Part shown: positions 26,146 to 35,734 of the stretch, one piece after another | Position numbering within the stretch: the first letter of the stretch is position 1 | How the letters are laid out: every line of letters starts with the position of its first letter | Source: Gammaproteobacteria bacterium | GTDB lineage: Bacteria; Pseudomonadota; Gammaproteobacteria; Enterobacterales; Permianibacteraceae | Direction: 5' to 3' | Length of the DNA: 64,000 bases | Assembly: GCA_016182845.1 (NCBI GenBank) | Contig: JACPFT010000012.1 | Coordinates: forward strand, 1-64,000 | Program-made: the position numbers and the translations under genes | The notes under the pieces: model-generated | The model's database searches: none | What the model saw: only the letters and a program-made list of their open reading frames with translations | What the model was told of the DNA's origin: nothing

Positions 26146-27788
26146 GCGAAATAGTCGATGCGCCCCGGTTCGACCGGCGGTCTGGTGCGGGGACTCCCGG
26201 GCATCTCCTCGGGCATGGCGCGGTCCCTTTGCGGGCGGTAAGCCGAGCTTTCCGCCGGCACCGGAGTGAAGGCTCGTTGCTGCCCCCGATCCGACTGGCC
26301 GTTGACGTCGACATTGCCCAGCTGCATGCCCGCCTCGCCGAGCATCTCGCGCAGGCGCGGCAGCGACTGTTCCAGAGCCTCGCGCGTCGCGGCGTGCTGG
26401 GCCTGGAAGGCCACCGACAACTCCCCGCCGCTCATGGACAGCTGAATGTCGATGGGCCCCAGCTCGACCGGATCGAGTTGGATCTGTGCCTGTTGCATGT
26501 CCTGGCGCGCCATCCGCACGATCTGCGAGGAGAAGGCCTCGTTCCAGCGCGCATGACCCATGGGCGTGGAAAGCGTCAACGACAGGCCGGAAACAAAAGT
26601 ATCGGAACCCGAACCCGAAACGCCCGACGACATGCGTTCTGGAGCCGGAGTGAACGGTTGCGACCGGGCGAAAGCGGGCTCCTGCCGATCGGAGGTACTC
26701 GATGCAGCCAGGGCTTGGCGGTCGGCGTCCACCGGTTCGCCGGTCCTTGCCGGTTCAGCGGCTACCAGCTGCTCGTCCAGGAATAACTGCCCCTCGGGCT
26801 CCTGAGATAAATCCATTGCTTGCCGTGGCCCGCCAACCATGGCCGGCTCATCCTCCACGGCCGGCGAGACCACCGCTGACTCGGGAAGCGCCGGCACAAC
26901 GGCCGCGTGCTCCGGAAGCGTTGGCACAACGGCCGCGTGCTCCGGAAGCGTTGGCACAACGGCCGCGTGCTCCGGAAGCGTTGGCACGGGTTGCACCCAA
27001 CCAGGCGGTAAATCCTTTGGCAAGCCGATAGCGGATAGCCTGGCCGTCCATGGTTCCAGGCTTGGCGATGCGGCGGAGAAAACCCCGGCAGGGCTCGTAG
27101 GAAAGCCAAATGCGCGCCCAGAAGGCGAAGGCTTCCCGGTGTCGTCACTGGCGTGCGAAGCGGTGGTTTCAGCCAAGGGGCTGACCGGGGTTGGCCGCGC
27201 CACCCCGCCGGTAGCCGGCTCCGACTCCATTTCCGGTGCGGTCAACGCTACTTCCAGAGGCGGTTGCGGCCTGGGGCGTGGCGGGCTCTCGAAGATTTTC
27301 TTGTCCGAAGTGCCGAGGTCGGCTTGCACCGGGAGTGGACCGTCCCCGCCCAACTGAGCCGGCGCCTCGGGATCGAACTGAGATGGCTGGATGTCGGCTA
27401 ACCATTGAGAGAGCCGATCTTGACTGAGTTGCACGCCGGCCTGGCTAGGCTCCCAGACTGTGCGGGGCGATCCCTGGCCGCCGTCGCGCGGAAGGGGATT
27501 GCCGGCCTGCGGAAGAATATCGCCGGCCGGTCCCGAATACGGACCAACGGTCGCCGGCGCGGGCCGGCCGCCGTCGGCGAAGGGCCACCAGGTCACCTCG
27601 GCGGAAGCATCGGGTTCTTCCTCGCCCAGGGGAGATCCCGGCTCCGATTCGGATTCGGCGACCGAGACCCGATCCAGTTGCAATTCAAGCAGCTGCGCGA
27701 ATTCCTTACCGGCTCCGGCATCCCGGCTAGGTTCGCCGGTGAGCTCGAGAAAGAGATTGCTAAGGAGAACTTGCGGACTTTCGATCAT
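26142..27788 (-). CDS. fliK: Flagellar hook-length control protein FliK
   Basis: A 548-residue protein with a long, proline-rich, low-complexity N-terminal part and the conserved FliK C-terminal domain. In that domain, MARQDMQQAQIQLDPVELGPIDIQLSM is the core (LxPxxLGxxxVxL-like), followed by VAFQAQHAATREALEQSLPRLREMLGEAGM. FliK is exported and measures hook length, then switches export specificity through FlhB. The N-terminal part holds three perfect 30-bp repeats. ATG at 27788 is chosen over a TTG at 27842. It closes the flagellar run on this strand, after the Hpt gene. Confidence 0.88.
   Translation of the reverse strand: MIESPQVLLSNLFLELTGEPSRDAGAGKEFAQLLELQLDRVSVAESESEPGSPLGEEEPDASAEVTWWPFADGGRPAPATVGPYSGPAGDILPQAGNPLPRDGGQGSPRTVWEPSQAGVQLSQDRLSQWLADIQPSQFDPEAPAQLGGDGPLPVQADLGTSDKKIFESPPRPRPQPPLEVALTAPEMESEPATGGVARPTPVSPLAETTASHASDDTGKPSPSGRAFGFPTSPAGVFSAASPSLEPWTARLSAIGLPKDLPPGWVQPVPTLPEHAAVVPTLPEHAAVVPTLPEHAAVVPALPESAVVSPAVEDEPAMVGGPRQAMDLSQEPEGQLFLDEQLVAAEPARTGEPVDADRQALAASSTSDRQEPAFARSQPFTPAPERMSSGVSGSGSDTFVSGLSLTLSTPMGHARWNEAFSSQIVRMARQDMQQAQIQLDPVELGPIDIQLSMSGGELSVAFQAQHAATREALEQSLPRLREMLGEAGMQLGNVDVNGQSDRGQQRAFTPVPAESSAYRPQRDRAMPEEMPGSPRTRPPVEPGRIDYFA
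26893..26982. repeat. Three perfect 30-bp tandem repeats inside fliK
   Basis: GGCACAACGGCCGCGTGCTC plus ten more bases (period 30) is repeated three times without change. It encodes PTLPEHAAVV units in the FliK ruler region. A degenerate fourth unit (ALPESAVV) lies upstream in the sequence. The count can change by slippage without breaking the frame. Confidence 0.95.
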
Positions 27789-27842
27789 GATGGCCGACAC
27801 CGATGTAGACAGTCGTAAGAACTGCAGCAAACGGTGTGCCAA

Positions 27843-28184
27843 TCAAGCGGGGGAATCGATACTCAACTCATCGCGCACGGCGTGGAATTCGTCACCGATC
27901 CCTTGCAGCTGCTCGTCGACGCCGTACATGTCGCCACGCTTGGCCTGTTGTTCCAACGCCAGGCAAAGTGCGGACAGTGTTATCGCGCCCAAGTTGCTGC
28001 TGCTGCCTTTCAAGCTATGCGCCGCCCGGCGCAGGCCATCCAGATCGCCCGCGGCGACGGCCTGATTCATTTCGCTGAGACGATTCTCGCCGTCGACCAG
28101 AAACGCCTGGACCAATACGGGAAAATCGTCCTCCATCAGCAGCCGAAGCTCCGAGAGAGTCGTATTTTCGATGTGGCTATACAT
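27843..28184 (-). CDS. Histidine phosphotransfer (Hpt) protein
   Basis: A 113-residue helical protein. The phospho-accepting histidine is in RRAAHSLKGSSSNLGA (HSLKGSS, the Hpt signature). It relays phosphate between a hybrid kinase and a response regulator. It lies between fliK and the three-domain response regulator at 28242, which is its likely partner. In pseudomonads the same order occurs and feeds the HsbR/HsbA-like anti-sigma switch. ATG at 28184 follows GAGG closely; a GTG three codons upstream is an alternative. No catalytic domain is present. Confidence 0.88.
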   Translation of the reverse strand: MYSHIENTTLSELRLLMEDDFPVLVQAFLVDGENRLSEMNQAVAAGDLDGLRRAAHSLKGSSSNLGAITLSALCLALEQQAKRGDMYGVDEQLQGIGDEFHAVRDELSIDSPA

Positions 28185-28241
28185 AAGCCTCACTTCTAGT
28201 GCGCGAATCCATGCAAAACCTCTAAGGCGCCCTACCCAGGG

Positions 28242-29945
28242 CTAGACGCGATCGGAAAAGGTCCATTCCACCTGTGCCACGGCGACATTGCCCGGGCCTT
28301 CCAGGCGGAAGTCGGAGCATAACGATTGGAGCAGTGTCAGCCCTCGCCCTGAAAGATTGGTCGGCTTGAGGTTGGCCACGTAGGACGTCCAGTCGAAACC
28401 AGGACCGCTGTCCTCGATGCGTATACTCAACAAACCACCGTCCGGCCGGGGGACCTGTTCCAAGGTAAACCGAATGAAGCCATCTTGCAACGCGGAAAGC
28501 CGTTGTTCCCGCTCGGCAAAATACTCGGCGAAGCCCTCGGCGGTCTCCTTGAGCGCCGACGACAAGCCCAGAACGCCGTGGTCCAAGGCGTTGCAGTACA
28601 GTTCCGAAAGGATGGTGAAGATCTGGCCGCGTTGCACGGCGAGGCCCGGACTTTCCATCAGGATATGCAGGATGAAGGGTAAGGGATCCCAACGAGCCAG
28701 GGTCTGGGCCCGCAACTCGTACTCGATTCGCCAATCCGGCGCATGGGGCAAGGGCGACAGGGACAGGCGCGGCGCATCGATGTCGACAGCGTAATCGAAG
28801 TCATTGCACACCTCGACGACGCTGACATCGTCAAGAGTGTTCTCTCCTTCCAGAAAGTCGCTCAAGCCGTCCAATAACGCCTGAAACACCGTGCCCTGGA
28901 CCTTGTTGGTCTCGATCAGCCGGGTTAGGCGCTCTTCGCCAAAGAACTCGCCCTGGGAGTTGGCCGCCTCCACCACGCCGTCGGAAGCCATGAGCAGATA
29001 GTCGCAGGGCATCAGGCGCACGCTATTGGCCGCCGACTCCAGCTGGCACTCCAGCTGGATGCCCAGGGGCAGATGCCGCGACTCGAAGCGCGATGCCAGG
29101 CCTTCACCCTTGCGCACCAGGTAGGCGGTCGGCATGCCACAGTTCCACACCCTGAGCATGCGCTCGCGCGGGTTGAAGTCGGCGGCGATCAGGCAGCAAA
29201 ACACCTCGATGGGCAGGGTGCGAACCAACTTAATGTTGATTTCGCTGAGGATTTCCGTGAGGGCATAGCCCTTGAGCGTCATGCTGTAGAAGATATCGGC
29301 CAGGGGCATGGCTCCGACAGCGGCCGGCAAACCATGGCCGGTGAAATCGCCAAGGAGGACATGCAGGCCGCCGGAAGGCTTGCGGGCCGCCAGCAGGATA
29401 TCGCCGTTGAACACCGATTTCGGCATCAGGTTGTAGCGGATGTTGGCGTCGTTCAAGCAACCGGGGTGGGCGATGTTGTCGAAGATCTTCTTGGCGATGT
29501 CCTGCTCATGCAGCAGGCGGTCGGTGTGGTACTGGATCTTGTCGCGCTGATCGCGGATGGTCTGGTACAGGTCCTTGAGGCGCACGAAGGCGCTCATCTT
29601 CGCCTTGAGCAACAAGCGGTTGTAGGGCTTGTTGAGAAAGTCGTCGCCGCCCACCTCGATGAGCTCGGCCAGGGCCTCGGCTTCGTGCAGGGAAGTCAGG
29701 AAGATGATGGGCACCAGGCGTTCGCCGCTGGCGGCCTTGATGCGCTGCGCCGCGTCCTTGCCGTCCATGTTGGGCATGAGCGCGTCGAGCAGGACGATAT
29801 CGGGAGAATACTGCTGGAAGTACATCACCGCCTGCAGGCCGTCGGCGGCGGCGATGACCTGATGACCCTCGCGTTCCAGCATCGCCTTCAGAATGAGACG
29901 GTCAGCAGCGCTGTCGTCGGCGATGAGAACGCGAAGTGCGGCCAC
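28242..29945 (-). CDS. Response regulator with PP2C phosphatase and anti-sigma kinase domains (HsbR-like)
   Basis: A 567-residue, three-domain cytoplasmic protein. A receiver covers 1-125 (VLIADDSAADRLILKAML, phospho-Asp in IVLLDALMPNMDG). A PP2C/SpoIIE-type phosphatase covers about 170-390 (LLGDFTGHGLPAAVGAMP and LLMASDGVVEAANS). A C-terminal HATPase of the serine-kinase type follows (LSELYCNALDHGVLGL, IRIEDSGPGFDW, LSGRGLTLLQSL). The architecture matches HsbR of Pseudomonas, which phosphorylates or dephosphorylates a STAS antagonist. The STAS gene ends one base before this GTG start, so the two are translationally coupled. Confidence 0.9.
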   Translation of the reverse strand: MAALRVLIADDSAADRLILKAMLEREGHQVIAAADGLQAVMYFQQYSPDIVLLDALMPNMDGKDAAQRIKAASGERLVPIIFLTSLHEAEALAELIEVGGDDFLNKPYNRLLLKAKMSAFVRLKDLYQTIRDQRDKIQYHTDRLLHEQDIAKKIFDNIAHPGCLNDANIRYNLMPKSVFNGDILLAARKPSGGLHVLLGDFTGHGLPAAVGAMPLADIFYSMTLKGYALTEILSEINIKLVRTLPIEVFCCLIAADFNPRERMLRVWNCGMPTAYLVRKGEGLASRFESRHLPLGIQLECQLESAANSVRLMPCDYLLMASDGVVEAANSQGEFFGEERLTRLIETNKVQGTVFQALLDGLSDFLEGENTLDDVSVVEVCNDFDYAVDIDAPRLSLSPLPHAPDWRIEYELRAQTLARWDPLPFILHILMESPGLAVQRGQIFTILSELYCNALDHGVLGLSSALKETAEGFAEYFAEREQRLSALQDGFIRFTLEQVPRPDGGLLSIRIEDSGPGFDWTSYVANLKPTNLSGRGLTLLQSLCSDFRLEGPGNVAVAQVEWTFSDRV

Positions 29946-29946
29946 G

Positions 29947-30252
29947 TTATTCGATGCTGAACAGCTGTCCGAAGTTGGAGATGGTCAGGATTTTGCGGAT
30001 GTCGTTGTTGCAGTTGGCGATCTTGATCCGGCTGGAGACCCCGCCGGCGTGGTCGCGCAGCAAGAGCAGCATGCCCAGGGCCGAGCTATCCAGGTAGATG
30101 GTGTCTTTCAGATCGATGACGTACTGCTGCGGCTTGGCTTTCTGCCGCTCGTAGCTTGCCCGGAATTCCTGATGGACACTGAAATCGAATCGCCCCTGAA
30201 CCTGTATGGTCAAGGTTTCGCCGTCGGCGCTCAATTTTTCCGTTACGGGCAT
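29947..30252 (-). CDS. STAS-domain anti-sigma factor antagonist (HsbA-like)
   Basis: A 101-residue protein formed by a single STAS domain. The phosphorylatable serine lies in YLDSSALGMLLLLRDHAGG, the conserved DSSxLGxL motif. Such proteins free sigma factors by binding anti-sigma factors; in Pseudomonas HsbA the partner is FlgM. ATG at 30252 has GGGAG seven bases upstream. The protein is probably the substrate of the kinase/phosphatase encoded directly downstream. The target here could be FlgM or a diguanylate cyclase, as known for HsbA, but neither gene is in this window. Confidence 0.9.
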   Translation of the reverse strand: MPVTEKLSADGETLTIQVQGRFDFSVHQEFRASYERQKAKPQQYVIDLKDTIYLDSSALGMLLLLRDHAGGVSSRIKIANCNNDIRKILTISNFGQLFSIE

Positions 30253-30466
30253 GCCCGGACTCCCTTTGTCTTGTCTCTCACCACCCTGGTTCGCACCCTG
30301 CAGGGGGCGGCGAGTACGTCAGCAGCGGACTTTCAGCAGCGAATATATAGCAGAACTTACTGTGCGGCTAAAGCGTTTAGAATCATTCAAGACGAAAAAT
30401 CCCGGTATTTCAAGCGTTTTGGACACTCCCTATACAGTGGGCGATGCGGTCGGATGGACCGTGGGC

Positions 30467-30913
30467 TCACTCCGCGGCAAGGACCTGCGGGCGCGGCGGG
30501 CGATTATCGACCTCTTTCTGCTCGGCGCGCTCCCCCTGATGCGCTTCATTTCGCCGGAAGCGGCCGACGACATTGCGGATCGCAGTCGCCTTGGTGTTCT
30601 TGTTGAGCCATTCCTGTTTACTGCCCTGGAGCGACTCCCGCGCCTTGCGTAAGGCATCCTCCTGTTGCGCGATGGCCCGATCCAGCTGATCGATGAAGCG
30701 CTGATAGTCGCGAACCTGGGCACCGCTCAATCCGCTGCGGCCTTGGGCCTCAAAGCGCTCGACATACTCCTGGCGGTAGCTGCGCAACTCGTTGAGGCGC
30801 TGTTCCTGGTGGCTGGCGGCCTGGCGGGCATCGCCGAAGGCTTGTGCGGCCTTACGCTCCCGCTGATCCGCTATACGGGAAACCGGTTGCATGCGCTTGG
30901 ATTGCTCGACCAT
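30467..30913 (-). CDS. fliJ: Flagellar export chaperone/stalk FliJ
   Basis: A 148-residue, highly charged coiled-coil protein (EQRLNELRSYRQEYVERFEAQGR and DQLDRAIAQQEDALRKARESLQ). Length, composition and position directly after fliI identify FliJ, the central stalk of the export ATPase that couples FliI to FlhA. The family has little sequence conservation, so context carries much of the assignment. A 214-base gap separates it from the STAS gene downstream; no terminator was seen there. Confidence 0.85.
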   Translation of the reverse strand: MVEQSKRMQPVSRIADQRERKAAQAFGDARQAASHQEQRLNELRSYRQEYVERFEAQGRSGLSGAQVRDYQRFIDQLDRAIAQQEDALRKARESLQGSKQEWLNKNTKATAIRNVVGRFRRNEAHQGERAEQKEVDNRPPRPQVLAAE

Positions 30914-30932
30914 GTGTTACCGCTCCCAGGGT

Positions 30933-32261
30933 CTATGCCGTCATCAGGTCGTCGAGGTCGTTCAGACTATGGGCGAGATCGTGCTTTTCGTTCATGCCCT
31001 GCTGCAGGAAGGCCGCCAAGCTGCCCTGCATGGCGATGGCCTCGTCGATACGCGGATCGCTGCCGGGTTCGTAGGCCCCGACACTGATCAAATCGCGGTT
31101 CTGTTGATACAAAGAATAGATCTGTTTGAAGCCCCGCAGGCGTTCCTGATGAGGAATGTCGGTGATTTGCGCCATGGCGCGGCTGATGGAAGCTTCGATG
31201 TCGATGGCCGGGTAATGACCGGCCTCCGCCAGGCGCCGGGACAACACCACGTGTCCGTCCAGGATGGCGCGGGCCGCGTCGGCGATGGGGTCCTGCTGGT
31301 CATCGCCCTCGGCGAGTACGGTATAGAACGCCGTGATGGAGCCGCCGCCCTGCTCGGCATTGCCGGCGCGTTCCACCAGGATAGGCAGCTTGGCGAAGAC
31401 CGAGGGCGGATAGCCCTTGGTGGCCGGCGGTTCGCCGATGGCCAGGGCCAGCTCGCGCTGAGCCTGACAGAAGCGCGACAGGGAATCCATGAGCAGGAGC
31501 ACCTGCCTGCCCTCGTCGCGGAAATACTCGGCGATGGTGGTCGCCACCATGGCGCCATGCAGGCGCAGCAGCGGCGGCGTATCGGCGGCGGCGGCCACCA
31601 CCACGGAGCGCTTGCGGCCCTCGGCGCCGAGGATGTGCTCGATGAACTCTTTCACTTCGCGGCCGCGTTCGCCGATGAGCCCGACGACGATGACATCGGC
31701 ATTGGTGAAGCGCGTCATCATGCCGAGGAGCACGGACTTGCCGACACCGGAGCCGGCGAACAGGCCCATGCGCTGGCCGCGCCCGACCGTCAGGAGCGCA
31801 TTGATGGCGCGCACGCCCACGTCCAGGGGCTCGTGGATGGGATGGCGGCGCAGGGGATTCATGGGCTTGGCGACAATGGAGCGGCGCTGCAGGCCTTGCA
31901 GCTCCGGCCCGCCGTCTATGGGCTTGCCCGTGCCGTCCAAGACGCGCCCCAGGAGCTCCCAGCCGACCTGGACCTCGCTGGCCTCGCCGGTGGGCATGAC
32001 CTTCGCCCCCGGCCCCAGGCCGCGCACGTCGGAAATGGGCATCAGGAAGACGCGCTCGCCGGCGAAGCCAACCACCTCGGCCTCGATATGCTCGCCGCCA
32101 TGGGTCGTGATATGGCAATGGTCCCCGACCACCGCGTCGACGCCCACGGCCTCCAGGGTCAGGCCCACCATGCGCGTCAGCTTGCCTTCCAGGAGCAGGC
32201 GCGGCGGCTTCAAGCGGGGCTCGTAGCGCGCCAGGCGGGCCGCGAAATCAGGCATCGACAT
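30933..32261 (-). CDS. fliI: Flagellum-specific ATPase FliI
   Basis: A 442-residue ATPase related to F1-beta. The Walker A motif is [17 protein letters not shown] and Walker B is [18 protein letters not shown]. The FliI signature [16 protein letters not shown] follows. It energises loading of export substrates into the flagellar type III apparatus at the base of the basal body. Its start overlaps the end of fliH by 14 nt and fliJ begins 19 nt after it, giving the classic fliH-fliI-fliJ order. Confidence 0.97.
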   Translation of the reverse strand: MSMPDFAARLARYEPRLKPPRLLLEGKLTRMVGLTLEAVGVDAVVGDHCHITTHGGEHIEAEVVGFAGERVFLMPISDVRGLGPGAKVMPTGEASEVQVGWELLGRVLDGTGKPIDGGPELQGLQRRSIVAKPMNPLRRHPIHEPLDVGVRAINALLTVGRGQRMGLFAGSGVGKSVLLGMMTRFTNADVIVVGLIGERGREVKEFIEHILGAEGRKRSVVVAAAADTPPLLRLHGAMVATTIAEYFRDEGRQVLLLMDSLSRFCQAQRELALAIGEPPATKGYPPSVFAKLPILVERAGNAEQGGGSITAFYTVLAEGDDQQDPIADAARAILDGHVVLSRRLAEAGHYPAIDIEASISRAMAQITDIPHQERLRGFKQIYSLYQQNRDLISVGAYEPGSDPRIDEAIAMQGSLAAFLQQGMNEKHDLAHSLNDLDDLMTA

Positions 32262-32979
32262 GGCGCTCGCCCCCCATCATCTCGGCCACCAGGGCCGCAA
32301 GCCGCGTCTCCAGCGTCGAATCCAGGTTGGAGATCTCGGTCGCCATGCGGCAACCGCCGCGCGAGAGCGTCGGGTCCTCGATGATGTGCCAGCTATGCAG
32401 ATTGCCCTGGTCCAGGGCGAAGGTCTGGCGCACGAAGGCCGCATCGTCAGGATGCAGGCTGATGCGCACGATTTGGCGGCTCAGCGGCAGGTAGGCGATA
32501 GCCTCGCGGATCACCGCGACAATCTGCCCCGGGTCCTGATGAATCTCGCGGCGCACCAGCTGCGAGGCCATGGCCACCGCGAGCTGCACGAGCTGTTGCT
32601 CCACCGCCTCGGCCTGTCCCGCCAGCGGTTCGGCCAGGGCATCGGCCAGGCTGGTCCAGCGCCGCTGCGCCTCGGTCATCTGTTGCTCGCCGCGGCGCAG
32701 GCCCTCGGCCTGCCCCTGGGCCAAGCCCTCGGCATAGCCCTCGTCGTAGGCCGCCTTGCGTATAGCCGCAAGTTCCTCGGCGGTGACCATGGGCGGTGGC
32801 ACCTCGACCGCTTCCGCCGACTTCTCGGCCGCGCGCTTGGCCGCCGCACGCAGCATGCGGATCTGATCCAGCTCCGAGGCATTGACCGCGTCGCCATCCA
32901 CCGAGGGCGGACGCCAAGTGAGCACGTCCTCGACCTCTTCGGCCGCGAGCAGGCTGCGGGTGGGGCGTTCGTCGGCCAT
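32248..32979 (-). CDS. fliH: Flagellar assembly protein FliH
   Basis: A 243-residue cytoplasmic protein that binds FliI and links it to the C-ring. The GxxxG-like helical stretch [24 protein letters not shown] is typical of FliH. The C-terminal domain ([26 protein letters not shown] and [15 protein letters not shown]) matches the V-type ATPase E-subunit-like fold. It follows fliG by 3 nt and overlaps fliI. Confidence 0.94.
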   Translation of the reverse strand: MADERPTRSLLAAEEVEDVLTWRPPSVDGDAVNASELDQIRMLRAAAKRAAEKSAEAVEVPPPMVTAEELAAIRKAAYDEGYAEGLAQGQAEGLRRGEQQMTEAQRRWTSLADALAEPLAGQAEAVEQQLVQLAVAMASQLVRREIHQDPGQIVAVIREAIAYLPLSRQIVRISLHPDDAAFVRQTFALDQGNLHSWHIIEDPTLSRGGCRMATEISNLDSTLETRLAALVAEMMGGERHVDA

Positions 32980-32982
32980 GGT

Positions 32983-34002
32983 TTACAACATCTCCTCGCC
33001 CTTGCCGCCCAGGAGGATCTCGCCGGAATCGGCCAGGCGCCGGGCGATGGCCAGGATCTCCTTCTGGGAACCCTCCACTTCCGAGACCTTCACCGGCCCC
33101 ATGGATTCGAGATCGTCGCGCATCAGCTCGGCGGCGCGCTTGGACATGTTCTTGAAGATCTTCTCGCGCAAGGCCTCGTCGGCGCCCTTGAGCGCCTTGA
33201 CCAGGGTTTCCGTGGACACTTCGCGCAGCAGGGTCTGGATTCCGCGATCGTCCACGTCCAAGAGATTGTCGAACACGAACATGAGGTCTTGGATCTGTTG
33301 GGACAGCTCGTCGTCGACATCGCGTATGCCCTCGATGATCGAGCTTTCCGTACCGGTATCCAGGAAGTTCATGATATCGGCCGCCTTCTTGACCCCGCCG
33401 ATGGCCGTGGTCTTGGTGGCGGCGTTGCCGGAGAACTGTTTCTCCATGATGTCATTGAGTTCCTGTAAGGCCGCCGGTTGCACCGACTCCAGCGAGGCGA
33501 TGCGCAGCATCAGGTCGACGCGCACCTTCTCGGTGAACATCTTGAGCACTTCCGCCGCCTGATCCGGGTCGATATAGGAGAGGACGATGGACTGGATCTG
33601 GGGGTGCTCGAAGCGGATCAAGTCGGCGATGGCGCGCTGATCCATCCACTTCAGGGTGTCCAGGCCCTTGGTGTTGGCGCCCAGCAGGATCCGGTCGATC
33701 AGGGAATTGGCCTTGTCCTCGCCCAGGGCGGTCACCAGGGTCTTGCGGATGTATTCCTCGGTGCCGATGCCGATTCCGGTCTGCTCCTCGACGCCGGTCA
33801 GGAAGTCGTCGAGCACATGGGTCACCTGCTCCTTGTTGACACCTTTGAGCGTCGCCATGGCCATGCCGATGCGCTGCACCTCTTTCGGACCCATATGCTT
33901 GAGCACCTGGGCGGCATCGGCCTCGCCCAGGGACAACAGCAGAACGGCGGCCTTGGTCACACCGTCGATCTTCTCTTCTTTCTTCGCTTTGTCTTCTGCC
34001 AT
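32983..34002 (-). CDS. fliG: Flagellar motor switch protein FliG
   Basis: A 339-residue C-ring protein. The N-terminal domain that binds FliF begins GVTKAAVLLLSLGEADAAQVLKHM. The middle domain contains ALIRFEHPQ-like DLIRFEHPQIQSIVLSYIDPDQAAEVL (EHPQ motif). The C-terminal charged torque helix is LVKALKGADEALREKIFKNMSKRAAELMRDDLESMGPV, which contacts MotA. All parts are intact and the length is normal. It is 36 nt downstream of fliF. Confidence 0.98.
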   Translation of the reverse strand: MAEDKAKKEEKIDGVTKAAVLLLSLGEADAAQVLKHMGPKEVQRIGMAMATLKGVNKEQVTHVLDDFLTGVEEQTGIGIGTEEYIRKTLVTALGEDKANSLIDRILLGANTKGLDTLKWMDQRAIADLIRFEHPQIQSIVLSYIDPDQAAEVLKMFTEKVRVDLMLRIASLESVQPAALQELNDIMEKQFSGNAATKTTAIGGVKKAADIMNFLDTGTESSIIEGIRDVDDELSQQIQDLMFVFDNLLDVDDRGIQTLLREVSTETLVKALKGADEALREKIFKNMSKRAAELMRDDLESMGPVKVSEVEGSQKEILAIARRLADSGEILLGGKGEEML

Positions 34003-34038
34003 GTCTCGATCTGCTCAAGCAAGAACTGCTACCCCATC

Positions 34039-35721
34039 CTACTCTTCGGCAATCCAATCCTTAACAAGTTGCGCCACCAGGGCCGGATCGTTGCCCACCA
34101 CGCTCTTGGCCTTGGCCAATTGCTCGGCGGCCGGCCCGGTCATGGGCGCCGGCAGGCTCATGCCCCCGAGAGTGTTGATGGACAGGGTGTCCGGCGGCAG
34201 CATGACTTCCTCGCCCTGCAATCGCGCCAGATCGTCGGCGGAACGGACCGACGGCGCAACCGGCTTGGCCAGGGCGCGCATGAAGCCGAACAGGGCGCGG
34301 ATCAGGACGAAGGCAACCAGGGCCGCGGCCAGGTACTTGATGATGTCCCTGAACCAGGCGCGCTCCCAGAAGGGGATGCCCTCGTCCTCCAGGGTGGGCA
34401 CCGGCGTGAACGGGAAGCTCAAGACCTCCACGGCATCGCCGCGCGCCGGCACGAAGCCCACGGCGGCCTTGACCAGGCGCGTGATGTTCTCCAGCTCGGC
34501 GGCCTCGCGCGGCACGCGCTGAACGGCCGCCACGGCGGCCTCGCCTTCCGCCGGCGCCGGGACATCCTTGAAGTCCAGGCCTACGGACACGCTGACGCGG
34601 CGGATCTGGCCCGGTTGCTGGCGAGTGTGGCTGATGGTGGTATCCAACTCGTAATTGCGCGTCGCTTCCCGGCGCATGCCCGTACTGGCCAGGGCGCTGC
34701 CCGGCTGACCGTTCTCCTTGGTCTGCGGGCCGACTTCCGGCGTGGTGGCGTCCTGGGGCGGCTGATTGGTCAAGGCGCCGGGCACTCCCGAGGGCCCGCC
34801 GGCACCCGTCGGATTCTCCGAGGTCGACTCGCTGCGCACCACCGGCGCCGGGTTATAGAGCTGCTGAGTCTGCTCGTTCTGGGTGAAGTCCATGTCCACA
34901 TCGACCTGAACCGTGAAACGGCCGTGGCCCACCAGGGGCTCCAGGATCTGGCGCACGCGGGTCGCGTAGTCGTCTTCCCGTTGCCGCTCGGCCTCGAACT
35001 CGCGGCGCTGTGCCACCGCCTCGGCTCCCATGCCGCCGGCATTGAGCAGGCGCGCGTTCTGGTCGATGACCGTCACCCGGCTCGGCTCCAGGTTGGGCAC
35101 GCTGGAGGCCACGTAATTGACGATGCTTTCCACGGCCGCCGGGTCGAGACTGCGTCCGGAGAACAGGCTGAGCATGACCGAGGCGCTGGGCTTGGCCCGG
35201 TCCTTGACGAAGACGCTGTCCTTGGGCAGGGCCAGATGCACTTTCGCGGCCTTCACCCCGGCGATCTGTTCGATGGTCCTGGCCAGCTCCTTCTCCTGGC
35301 CCTGCTGCAGGCGCGCGGATTCCAGCTTCTGGCTGACGCCGAAGCCGGAATCCTGCTTGAGCGAGTCGTCGGCGCCGGCCGGCAGGGTCAGGAGGCCCTG
35401 CTGGGCCAGCTGCAGCTTGATCTGCTGGAAACGCTCGGTGGGCACCATCACCACGCCGGCGGCATCCATGCGGTAAGGCGTGTCGCTGGACTGCAGGTAA
35501 TTGATGATCTGGATGGTTTCCTGTTGATCCAGGGTTCCCAGAGGGCGGTAATCCGCCGTGTTGAACCAGACCAGGAAGGCGCCGCCCAGGGCCACGCTGG
35601 CCGCGATGCCGAGCAGGATGCCGATCTGCCGCAGTATGGACAGGTTGGTCAGGCCGGACAGGGGGCTCCCTTCGCCGAAACCGGGTAGTACCAGACCGCG
35701 CTCTGCTTTCGCCTCAGCCAT
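34039..35721 (-). CDS. fliF: Flagellar MS-ring protein FliF
   Basis: A 560-residue inner-membrane ring protein. The first membrane helix is near residues 30-50 (IGILLGIAASVALGGAFLVWF) and the second near 460-480 (IIKYLAAALVAFVLIRALFGFM). The ring-building motifs between them include ALPKDSVFVKDRAKPSASVMLSL and VDYRFDFTQ-like QVDVDMDFTQNEQTQQLYNP. It houses the export gate and anchors FliG by its C-terminus. It follows fliE by 13 nt. Confidence 0.98.
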   Translation of the reverse strand: MAEAKAERGLVLPGFGEGSPLSGLTNLSILRQIGILLGIAASVALGGAFLVWFNTADYRPLGTLDQQETIQIINYLQSSDTPYRMDAAGVVMVPTERFQQIKLQLAQQGLLTLPAGADDSLKQDSGFGVSQKLESARLQQGQEKELARTIEQIAGVKAAKVHLALPKDSVFVKDRAKPSASVMLSLFSGRSLDPAAVESIVNYVASSVPNLEPSRVTVIDQNARLLNAGGMGAEAVAQRREFEAERQREDDYATRVRQILEPLVGHGRFTVQVDVDMDFTQNEQTQQLYNPAPVVRSESTSENPTGAGGPSGVPGALTNQPPQDATTPEVGPQTKENGQPGSALASTGMRREATRNYELDTTISHTRQQPGQIRRVSVSVGLDFKDVPAPAEGEAAVAAVQRVPREAAELENITRLVKAAVGFVPARGDAVEVLSFPFTPVPTLEDEGIPFWERAWFRDIIKYLAAALVAFVLIRALFGFMRALAKPVAPSVRSADDLARLQGEEVMLPPDTLSINTLGGMSLPAPMTGPAAEQLAKAKSVVGNDPALVAQLVKDWIAEE

Positions 35722-35734
35722 GCTCTAAATCCCC

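Noticed and set aside
26893-26982. Tandem repeats considered as a CRISPR-like array
   Set aside because: The repeats are directly adjacent without spacers, stay in frame and encode a peptide repeat in FliK.
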